Source: Nitzschia sp. pyKryTriq1 (taxonomy: Eukaryota; Bacillariophyta; Bacillariophyceae; Bacillariales; Bacillariaceae). From it: a stretch of DNA of 64,000 nt. Positions 43,984-52,461 of the stretch are shown here, one piece after another. The stretch lies in assembly GCA_956465555.1 (NCBI GenBank), contig OY101117.1, positions 3,038,001 to 3,102,000 of the forward strand, given 5' to 3'. The translations under genes and the position numbers were made by a program. Numbering within the stretch: the first letter of the stretch is position 1; every line of letters begins with the position of its first letter. The notes beneath the pieces are model-generated. The model made no database searches. It worked only from the letters and a program-made list of their open reading frames with translations, and was not told where the DNA came from.

Positions 43984-44772
43984 ATGTCCAAGAAAGGGGA
44001 AGAAAGCAACCACGACGAGGACGACAATGGCAACAACGGTCCACCAGCAGCGACCGCCGCCGCCAAGCCTGCCGTAGCCTCATCGTCGATCGCCGAAGCA
44101 TTGTACGCTGTCGAAACATTGGTGCAAGTCTTTGGATTTTCGGTTGAAGCAGCGAATCAGGCCGTCAATGAGGTTGGGACGGATGTGTCTCACTGTTACA
44201 ATTTTATTTTGGATCAAGGGTTGGGAAAAGATACCGGCGGGGCCGTGTATCCGATTGATAACTGCCCACACATTCATACTCATGTCACGACGACGACGAC
44301 GACCACGACGAAGGATCAAATATTATTAGGGCCAGGAGTCTTTCAAGAAGAGTGTCAATATCATTCTGGTGATTCCAGCAACAACTTCTCTTTTTTGGAA
44401 AAGACTGGAAATCTAAAAGAAGATGTAGTTCTTGGAGACCAATCACTGTCGTCTTGTCCCAAAGGAGAGAATTGGTTGTGTTTGACATGCAGTCGGGTTT
44501 TTTGCTCCCGTTACGTCAATGGTCACGGCTTGCAGCATTGGAAGGATACCTGTGCTGCTGCTGCTGCTGCTGCTGGGCAGCAGCAACAAGAAGAAGAAGA
44601 AGATACCGGTACAGCAGTAGGACATTGCGTGGCTTTATCCCTTGCGGATCTGAGCGTTTGGTGCCACGTGTGTGGTGCATATCTGGTTCACGACGAGAAG
44701 GTTCTCAAGCCAATTGTGAAGTATCTAGAACAATTAAAATTCGCCGATGAACAAGAAGACGGATCTGGATGA
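43984..44772 (+). CDS. UBA-like plus ZnF-UBP ubiquitin-binding protein
   Basis: Frame of 262 residues from the ATG at 43984; upstream of it the frame has no ATG. A UBA-like helix bundle lies at about residues 36-72 (AVETLVQVFGFSVEAANQAV, YNFILDQGLG). The ZnF-UBP follows: CPHIH, then ENWLCLTCSRVFCSRYVNGHGLQHW, GHCVALSLADLSVWCHVCGAY. In HDAC6 and USP5 this finger holds the free C-terminal Gly-Gly of ubiquitin, and the RYxNGH loop and SxWC strand that form that pocket are present here. The usual second CxxC pair before ENW is reduced to one Cys (SSCPKGENW), and loops are enlarged by Thr, Ala and Gln/Glu runs from simple repeats. No deacetylase or protease domain is attached. It may be a stand-alone reader of free ubiquitin ends. 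Confidence 0.85.
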   Translation: MSKKGEESNHDEDDNGNNGPPAATAAAKPAVASSSIAEALYAVETLVQVFGFSVEAANQAVNEVGTDVSHCYNFILDQGLGKDTGGAVYPIDNCPHIHTHVTTTTTTTTKDQILLGPGVFQEECQYHSGDSSNNFSFLEKTGNLKEDVVLGDQSLSSCPKGENWLCLTCSRVFCSRYVNGHGLQHWKDTCAAAAAAAGQQQQEEEEDTGTAVGHCVALSLADLSVWCHVCGAYLVHDEKVLKPIVKYLEQLKFADEQEDGSG

Positions 44773-45156
44773 ACATTATTTGCTTGTTTCAAAAATAGTA
44801 CAAACAATGGACTCGTGTGGCCCGCCTCCTTGCCGCGAGACCCTTCGACGGACATTCCTTTGCGGCGAGGAAAGCATCGTCAAGAGCTTCCGCTGGCACT
44901 ACTGCACAACACTGCAAGTACAGGTGAAAGTGGTTTGTGCAAGTTTACTATGCTTCCGTCGCCTTGCAGACTACTCCTAATCATACTGGTATTTACATGC
45001 TGTGCTGGGTAGCTACGAGCCAATTGATACCGTTGGTATCGCATTCCTACAATAGTACTGATTGCTCAGATAGAGAAGTCTTTTTTCTTCTGCTTTGACA
45101 TACGAGTACTGCTCTTTGTAGTGTAGTTGAACAATGAAAAAATTGAACTCTATTTA
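44773..45156. other. Intergenic gap, no gene seen
   Basis: About 380 bp between two convergent genes. It contains scattered GTAC motifs. No supported gene. Confidence 0.5.
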
Positions 45157-46433
45157 TTACCGGCAGGAAGAGGGGTAGACTTCCAACCCGGCCCCTGCGG
45201 CGCTCTCCTGGAACGTCGCGAGGTAATCGGGGTCCTTGGACCTATCTATGTGGTTAGCGATTCAGTTGACAGGTGTCGTGTTGTTGTATTCGAAAAAAGT
45301 GTAAGCAGCGGATCTTAGCCTGACGTTCAGGCTTTCGGGATAAAATGCGATGCATCGATATGGAGTTCGTAGTGCCCGTCTTCCTTACCCAGAAAGAGTG
45401 GGAAATCCAAAGAAGCTCGCATTGCTTGGCGGGCAGCCTCGACGGCCAGAGGACCATTTGACATGTGCAAGGGGCCACACGTTGGTAGATTTTGAATCGT
45501 GATTGACAATAACTCAGTAGCATTGACCCCCTTGGGCAGTTGGGAGGGTCCAGGAGCCCCGGCACCCAAAAAGTCACCCACAACCATGTTGATGACTCGT
45601 CGTGGTGGCATTTTTGTGCCGTCTTGGTCATGCTGCTCTGGTTGTCGTCGTCTATTTCTAGGTGGGCCGTGTAATGCTGCTAGACCGGCCACTCCGGACA
45701 TATCCGCGATGCCACCATCCACAAAGAGGTAATTCTCCTCTCCATCGACCCACCCCACAGGTTGAAAGAGAAAAGGAAAACACGCCGATGCTCTTGCCGC
45801 TCTTGCCATACTTCCACGTCGCAAAAGTCGCCCTTCCATTCGCTGAATATCAAAGCCCGAAACTGCCACTGGGATCTGAGCATCCATAAGGTCCAAGCTT
45901 GAATCTGGACGCTCAGACTTCATAAAGTCATGCATGATCTTCTCAAATTTGTTGCCACGAAAGACTGTCAAGAGCCCTGGGAAGTCGGCAAAGTCGGGCA
46001 AGTCGATCGTCGTGCAAAATTCGGCGGCTCGCCGTGGTGGAATACCTGCTGCCAATAGAATGGCTGCCATGGCACCCGCAGAGGCACCCGCCACACCGTT
46101 GATGTTGTCCTGTAGCACATCAAAGGTGGAATTAGAGAGTTCGTCCTCCCATGCCGCCAATGCGCCGAAATAGCCGTAGAAGCCAAAAAATGCGGGCGCC
46201 ATTCCCAGGTAGTAGCCCGAAGATTCCAGCAAGAAGTCTCGCAGAGTCTTGTCAGTTTGTTGATCGGATCCAGATTTCTTTTGTATTATATGTGGCGCAG
46301 TTTCAACGAAAGAGGGTGTGCGCAGGGATGCCACCGACGAAACAGAGAGCCAACACCCCAATGCAATCCCAACGAGAACAAAGGGAATGCGACCACTCGT
46401 GAACTGATTCTTCAAATCTGAGCCACCCAGCAT
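45157..46433 (-). CDS. Patatin-like phospholipase, with a possible alternative last exon
   Basis: The main frame runs from the ATG at 46433 to a stop at 45327 (368 residues). Patatin blocks are visible: GFYGYFGAL (oxyanion loop), GVAGASAGAMAAILLAAG (GxSxG nucleophile Ser) and YLFVDGGIADM (catalytic Asp in DGG). The family hydrolyses acyl chains of phospho- and galactolipids. A hydrophobic N-terminal helix (about residues 12-30) suggests membrane or signal anchoring. A GT donor at 45388 and an acceptor before 45245 would remove 143 bp in phase and replace the last 20 residues by 29 others (DRSKDPDYLATFQESAAGAG...), ending at 45157. Both ends look coding, so I give the wider span. No ATG lies upstream of 46433 in the frame before a stop. 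Confidence 0.85.
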
Positions 46434-46918
46434 TTTAAAAACGAGCAAGAACGTCACGACGGCTGCTAGGGTAAAACTGTAATGGTGCAAGTATCGGAAA
46501 AGATGTGTAAGCTATTGACCACATGCCCCATTAGGAAAGGAAACGCCGTCCTCATTGCTACGGTATCTCCTCTTCTTCCTTCTTTTCGTGTTCTTGATCC
46601 TTGGTTCGGCGGCAATACGTACAGTTTCCTGAGCGACGTCAGTGGCGATGGTGTTGCTTGCTGTTTTGTTTGGCGCGGCAAAAAATAATAATAACCGACG
46701 TATAAAATACACGTGTCACGTTCTCCGCGTCGTGGCCACGTTCGGATCATTGTCGATCGATCGACAGACGGTTGGATCTGAGTCACGGATTGTGACTAGA
46801 TAGAAGAGCACCACGCTTCGCTTATTGTCGAACATAGGAACCTAGTATTTTAAGTACTACGGTAGCACTTCTCTTCTACCTGCTGGACGAATTGACAGCA
46901 GATAGAGGACGATTGGGA
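46434..46918. other. Intergenic gap, no gene seen
   Basis: About 485 bp upstream of the lipase gene and downstream of the transporter gene. No repeats of note and no supported gene. Confidence 0.5.
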
Positions 46919-48353
46919 CTAATCAAAATTACCTAGTAGCAGAGAGAGCAACGCTCGATGAACGGGCGTGCCTTCATGCTGATACGATAGCCAGATGATT
47001 CCGATGATCGTGACGCTGGCGCTTGCAAACCACTTAGAAATCGTTTCCTGCCCCTTGATTTCGCCAAAATAAAAGACACCCCATAAGCCACTAATCAAAA
47101 GTTGCCCTTGGCAGAAGGAAAAGCCGACACCTTGTCCAAGATACGTCACGGCAAGAATACTACAAAAATTGCCAATGGAATAAAAGATCCCAGCCATAGC
47201 ACCTGGAAATCCCAATTCTTGCACGTGCCAGGCTGGTAACTGATCGACTGCTTCGCGCCACTGATAGTCACGGTTGACCAAATGATACAAAAAGAGGCCA
47301 GCCCAGATCAATATGCAGACCAGCATACTTCCACTCGCATAGGAAATGAGATATCCTGCACCACTCAGCCCTTGATCCCGCTGAGCGTAGTGCAACGGAA
47401 TCAGGTTCAATCCACCCCACACACCATTGACTACCGCACCGAGTAGGCCCATCTGTCGGCGCGGAAGAGCAATACGCCCCCCGAATAAGACGACGCGATC
47501 TTTTGACAGACCCTTCTTATCCTCTTCAATCAACGGTTCGAGAGACACTGTGCTGTCTTCGAGTTCTAGGGGCACCATAGAACTTGGAGTACTGCCCATA
47601 TGGGCAATTGACGTGCCGCCAACATTGTCAGCACCAGTTTCGAAAACATTCGGAGCTTTGACCAGGGATTCCAAGGATTCGGGGTTACTATTCTTTCCTT
47701 TGAGAGTATGCCGTTTCGGTATGGGCGAGGCAACAACGCTAGGTGCCGGCGATAGGACAACTCTTTCTGACATTGCAACTGGTTCGTAGTCACCTCCTCC
47801 AGCTGAAGACGGCTTCGTTTTGGGTGCCTCTGAATACACGCTCATTCCTACCAACCCAACCATCAATATCATGAATGCCAGCATAGTTTGCTGCAAGGAC
47901 TTAACATTCTCTTGGAAAATAATGATTCCGAATACAAAGCTCGTTGAGACTTGAATGGCACTCCACGTTCCTACGGCAACTGCTACTCCCGCATTTCGGA
48001 TTCCTGTTGAAAAAGGTGTAAGCGACCCAAAACAAATCATTTCCTGCAATAAGAAACGCTTCTTGATTCATGCCGGTCTTCTTCGTACCATAGATTCCAC
48101 ATGCAGCTCCGGGGACCCAGAACAACCCACTCACTATCCCCCATGATGTAAACCGCACTGGCTCACCAAGTAGCACGACTAGCCAAGAGGTCAAAAAGCA
48201 CACGATCGTCTTATAGGACTGCATCACGAAGAAATTCACTTCCACATTCGTATTCACTTTCAGTGGAACTCCAAAAGTTCCCCAACTGAAGACAGCGATA
48301 ATGGCGGCAGTCCAACCACAACCCTCCCCACAACCATCCAACAGCGAAACCAT
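46919..48353 (-). CDS. TMEM144: TMEM144-like multi-span (sugar-transporter-type) membrane protein
   Basis: Two exons: 48089-48353 and 46919-48003, joined over an 85-bp GT-AG intron (48004-48088). The product is 449 residues. The junction gives GIYG-IRNAGVAVAVGTWS, which restores the family pattern; both frames run open through the intron, so an unspliced reading would give a wrong protein. About ten membrane helices are visible, for example AAIIAVFSWGTFGVPLK (helix 1), LVGLVGMSVYS, GLLGAVVNGVWGGLNLIPLH and SFCQGQLLISGLWGVFYFGE. They are arranged in two five-helix halves around a hydrophilic loop (about residues 135-215). TMEM144/GRP-like proteins belong to the drug/metabolite transporter superfamily, and bacterial relatives move glucose or ribose. 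The substrate here is unknown. Confidence 0.85.
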
Positions 48354-49031
48354 TCTACAAGTTTGGCGCTTGTAGTGGTGTTTCAGGGATACAAAAATAA
48401 TATGATGATGTCTCAACAAACAAGGGGGTGTGTGGGGTGAAAGCAGGTGAATGGGGGGCAAGAGGCAAGAGATGCGATGCCGAATGCGATTACTCCGTTC
48501 TGTTATTCTCGTGGTGCGTCCAGTCACTCACTCCTTTCACGCGCGGGTCTTAAAAAAACGTACACATGCCAAACTTATTTAACGCCCCATGCTCTACTCT
48601 ACGAGCACAGTACCAGTACTGTACATACAGTACAGTACCGGTAGAGTAGGCCACCGGCTGGCGCGGCGCGGACGGCCAGCCAGATGTCCCGGTACAGTAC
48701 AAGCAAGGGTTAGTACAGGTAAGATAAAAGATAAAAACCTCTCGCGACCGTTGCGTCACTCACCGCTCGGCGGGCCTGCATTTTGAAAATACGAGTACCG
48801 GTATCCATACTGTATCCATTTCATACCTGTACGGTGTACCGTACCGGAACTTTATGTACAAGTACTGGTAAATATCCAGCACCACGACGACGTGAGTGGC
48901 TCGCAACTCGGAACAAGGAAGATGACGAGAATGATGAACGCGACCCGCGATGACTGACTGAGAAACAACACTATCTTTCCATTCTTTCCATACTACAGTA
49001 CCGGTATTGCAGAAGTGAAAGTAAGCCCAAG
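48354..49031. other. Divergent intergenic region with GTAC clusters
   Basis: About 680 bp between divergent genes. GTAC palindrome clusters lie at about 48605-48720 and 48790-48870 and again just upstream of the next start (48995-49005). No gene is seen. Confidence 0.55.
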
Positions 49032-49775
49032 ATGATATCGCCCCGTACTCCCTCCCTTTTGAAGTCGTTTCAGCGATGGAGCCACCTTTCCGTTGCAAGA
49101 GCAGCGCCAGCAGCCCGCAATTTCACCTCGCCTGCTGTGAAGCGGTTTCGACAGAAGCAACTTGGTGGTGTATCTGCGACTAATGGCCCCCGAGATGTGC
49201 CTCACTCGTTCGAGGAAATGGACACCAATACTCTCCTTACCGTCGCCGCCCTTGAAAACCACGAAGCAAGAATCGAAGTTCTCAAGCGTCATATCATGTC
49301 TGTGGACAAATGCTCCCACGCGGAAGCTACCGAAGTGTTCAAGAAGATCGCGACAAAGAATCGTGAAGGAATGGCGATGGCCGCTTTGCCGTACCAGTTG
49401 GGCATTTTGGCGGGTGTTACCGCTGCGTTGGGATCGATTCCTATGGTGTTTGATCTCAGCACCACTCTCTGGTTTAACGAGTACTTTGTTACGACCGAAG
49501 TGCCCGGGAAAGAAGATTTAGAAACCCCTCTTGAGGTCGGATCCTGGGCTTGGAACTGGATGGAGCCGCCGCTTGGAACCCTCAGCTTTTTACTTCTGTC
49601 GCTACAGTTCTCCCGTGCTCAAATGGACAACCTGGGTATCAAACCGTACACTTCAACACTGAAGAAAATGAGAGGAAGAAGCCTGGCGAAATCGTTCCCT
49701 CGATATCATCCGAAACTCATTATGGATTTTAGCGAGACTGATCCTTTGATGAAGATCGGGAAGAAAGTTCTTTAA
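49032..49775 (+). CDS. Conserved protein with two membrane helices, probably mitochondrial
   Basis: Single-exon frame of 247 residues. The N-terminus is rich in Arg, Ser and Ala and lacks acids for 40 residues (MISPRTPSLLKSFQRWSHLS), as expected for mitochondrial import. A helical part (about 60-110) with a Cys is followed by two membrane helices: YQLGILAGVTAALGSIPMVF and PLGTLSFLLLSLQFSRAQM. Between them is a strikingly well-formed block, TTLWFNEYFVTTEVPG with EDLETPLEVGSWAWNWMEPP. I recall near-identical blocks in proteins from other protists (stramenopiles among them), never with a known role. The spacing suggests a hairpin with an acidic, Trp-rich loop outside the membrane. The function is unknown. 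Confidence 0.75.
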   Translation: MISPRTPSLLKSFQRWSHLSVARAAPAARNFTSPAVKRFRQKQLGGVSATNGPRDVPHSFEEMDTNTLLTVAALENHEARIEVLKRHIMSVDKCSHAEATEVFKKIATKNREGMAMAALPYQLGILAGVTAALGSIPMVFDLSTTLWFNEYFVTTEVPGKEDLETPLEVGSWAWNWMEPPLGTLSFLLLSLQFSRAQMDNLGIKPYTSTLKKMRGRSLAKSFPRYHPKLIMDFSETDPLMKIGKKVL

Positions 49776-50047
49776 AAAGGGGGGTCGCAAAGAAATAAGC
49801 GTGGCTGGGGTTCGTTTGCAATTTGACGATTTGGTGAACTGTTCCCTCGCTAGCTGGTTGGGAAATCCAAAATGTGAATTTAGTACTAACTTGCTGTCTC
49901 AGCGACACTATTATCGTCTATCGTCCTACTGTAGCAACAGTGAGTGAATCAAGAAAGAACATCACCTAATAGTATATGGACCGGAATGCTCAGAATAATA
50001 GATTTCATTTCATTTCATTAACCTCTTCTCATCAAAACAATACAGTG

Positions 50048-51736
50048 CTATAGTAGCGACAGCGAACCAAGGAAGGACGCTGCTGCCACAATCCATTTCA
50101 ATCTAAATCCTTGTGGATGAATTCTGGTTTCGCTAGCATCCGAAGATGATGCGGATGACTGTACAGGATTGAAGACAGGAGAAGGGGGCATGGTGGGTGC
50201 AGCGAGTAGATCGGGGTTCTCGCTAGTGCTGGCGCTAGTTGGTGACGAAGACGAGGAGGAGTCGTCGTGTTCGCACAAAGAAATAGGATCTTCGAGTGGA
50301 TCCTCTGGGACTTGACAAGTACATGTTTTGGATACCGATCCAGCATCCACGTACTCGATAGTCTCGTTATGCTTAGCGCAGTACAATATAGGTGCTCCCG
50401 TTTCTGGATCCTGACTTGGGAATCCACAATAGGGGCATTCAATCTGCCCTGGCAAATCAGGGTTACAAAAGCATGGAAACTTCTCAGGGTTGGAACAACT
50501 CGTACCCAAGGCATCACCATACGATTCACCATATGAGAGAACGACAATTTCGCCAGCGGATGTGTTAAAGGTACAGAAATCAGTTGTCGCATTGGACGTT
50601 GGAGAGACTGTGGAGTTCGAAGAGTCGTCTTCTATCGGAGTGGACTCCGAGGAATCGGGTATCACGGGCGACGACGACCCCACAAGCAATGCATTTCGCT
50701 GCTCCACCAACGTCGGAAGATTTCCTTCCGACCAGAAATCTACAGAGAACACTGTTGCTGGAAACCCATGAGCAGCATAACAGGCATCCAAAATCTTCCC
50801 GGCCCACTCGACGGTGTTTATTTGTTGGGCCGCTTCTTGACTCGGTTGAAATTGGAGTCCAAACAGGGACTTTTCCGTCACAAATGCCTCCACCATGAAA
50901 AAATCTCCAGTCGACGAGCTAGTTCCTCCTTGTGTAATGGGACAGTCTGGCAAGAGCGTAGATTCTAGTTCGGCCACCGATTCCCATTGCCACCAGGTCG
51001 CCAGTGCGAAATCTTCCCAATAATTGAGGCCAGGAACGTGGTCTCCAGCTCCTTCGGGGCCTTTGAAATAGAAAAATAGAACTTGTTGATTGGTTTCAAT
51101 GAGTTCCCCCAGGGTCGGCCACGATGATGATGCTGGTGATGATTCAACTGATGCTGGCCCATGATCGTAGATTCGGTCGATGAATCCACCAGGAACTTGT
51201 TGGAGTAGTTGTTGAATCATTTCTAACGAAATGGGTCCGCCGGCATTCTCGTTGATTTCCAGCGAAATCATAATGACATTGTTTGGGTTTGCAACGATCC
51301 AGTTGTTGATCTCCGTGAATGCTTGCATCGGATCGACCCGTCCTACTCCACATCCCACCATATCATTTCCGTGACATAATTGGAGACTTCCGTCGCAGTT
51401 GCAGATATCCACATTGAGTCCTCGATAGCCGGCATCAAGAGCCTCAGTAATCGGATCTTGTATGTGATTGGCAGCAATGGAAAACCCATTTTCGACCGCT
51501 GCCATGGCATTGTGCACCATGGCAAAATACGTATCCGCCACGCTGACGGTACATAAATTACTCAGTCCATTGCAAGAATCATCGATCGGCGCGGCCGCAA
51601 CTTGGGATGGTGGAAATGGTATAGAAGCAAATGCAATGAGTGCTGATAGTATTATCAGAGAAGAACAGGAATATAATTTTTTCCTGCTGATGGCCAGAAC
51701 AACGGAAAGAATGGGGGGAAGAGCAAGGAGCAGCAT
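50048..51736 (-). CDS. PI-PLC X-domain-like phosphodiesterase, possibly GPI-anchored
   Basis: Frame of 562 residues from the ATG at 51736. An N-terminal membrane segment or signal (about 1-55) is followed by the PLC-like TIM barrel (about 60-360): YFAMVHNAMA (first active-site His-Asn), LNVDICNCDGSLQLCHG (metal and second His region), NNVIMISLEINENAGG, QQVLFFYFKGPEG and a closing VFSVDFWSEGNLPTL. This layout is the bacterial-type PI-PLC-like group (PLCXD), which cuts phosphoinositides or GPI. A Ser/Thr/Cys-rich part (about 370-530) holds a Cys-patterned module (CSNPEKFPCFCNPDLPG). A final hydrophobic tail after a polar Ser-rich stretch (WIVAAASFLGSLSLL) resembles a GPI-attachment signal, implying a cell-surface enzyme. 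Substrate unproven. Confidence 0.82.
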   Translation of the reverse strand: MLLLALPPILSVVLAISRKKLYSCSSLIILSALIAFASIPFPPSQVAAAPIDDSCNGLSNLCTVSVADTYFAMVHNAMAAVENGFSIAANHIQDPITEALDAGYRGLNVDICNCDGSLQLCHGNDMVGCGVGRVDPMQAFTEINNWIVANPNNVIMISLEINENAGGPISLEMIQQLLQQVPGGFIDRIYDHGPASVESSPASSSWPTLGELIETNQQVLFFYFKGPEGAGDHVPGLNYWEDFALATWWQWESVAELESTLLPDCPITQGGTSSSTGDFFMVEAFVTEKSLFGLQFQPSQEAAQQINTVEWAGKILDACYAAHGFPATVFSVDFWSEGNLPTLVEQRNALLVGSSSPVIPDSSESTPIEDDSSNSTVSPTSNATTDFCTFNTSAGEIVVLSYGESYGDALGTSCSNPEKFPCFCNPDLPGQIECPYCGFPSQDPETGAPILYCAKHNETIEYVDAGSVSKTCTCQVPEDPLEDPISLCEHDDSSSSSSPTSASTSENPDLLAAPTMPPSPVFNPVQSSASSSDASETRIHPQGFRLKWIVAAASFLGSLSLL

Positions 51737-52461
51737 GGCGGATGCCTCCTCCGCCACACTTCCCAATTCAAAGTGGCTACTGACCGAAATGCTTATTTTG
51801 GAGAATATGGAAATGGATTTGGGTCGCTACTCAGTGTTTGGTGTTTGGTGTTTACGAGATTGCCGGTACGACCAACTCCCAACAACTCGCGAGAGATGAG
51901 ATGAGATGAGAGATAGACAAGATTAGATACACACCACCACCACCACCACCACCGACAACAACACAAGAAAGAACAAACACGACCGACTATCATACAGTAT
52001 TCAGTAGTGGTACTGTATTGCCGTTGCGCATCATCGATCGCGATCATACCGATGACTTTTTTGCCGAACTGCTTCCCCCGAATTTCGAGCAAAAGCGGGG
52101 AGACAAGGAGCAAATATTAGGGGGAAGTGGCACAAAAGGTGCGTGGAGTGCCGGTCAGGCAGTGATCTCCGGGAGGGTGGGGGGCGGACAGACACTATCA
52201 CACGCAAAAAATGACAATAACGAACTGATGAAAGGAAGAGCTGCTGGACTTGTATTTACTGTACCATTACGGTGCGGTACTGTACCGGTACAGTTATGCT
52301 TCTTCAAAAGCAACGACAACGACGATGACGAAGGGCTAGAGTAGCGAGTGCCCATACTGTACAAGTACAAGTACATACTGTAGTCTGCCTGGAACTTATA
52401 TTTCTATCCGACTATTGCAGACAGTATCACAATACGTACACGTACTGTACTGAAATAGAAG
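51737..52461. other. Divergent intergenic region
   Basis: About 725 bp. A (CAC)n run lies at about 51932-51953, and GTAC palindromes at about 52255-52285 and 52355-52455, the last directly upstream of the next start. No gene is supported. Confidence 0.55.

Noticed and set aside
48004-48088. Open frames on both sides that would give two separate transporter halves
   Set aside because: Both frames run through an 85-bp GT-AG intron. Only the spliced form gives the family motif GIYGIRNAGVAVAVGTWS.
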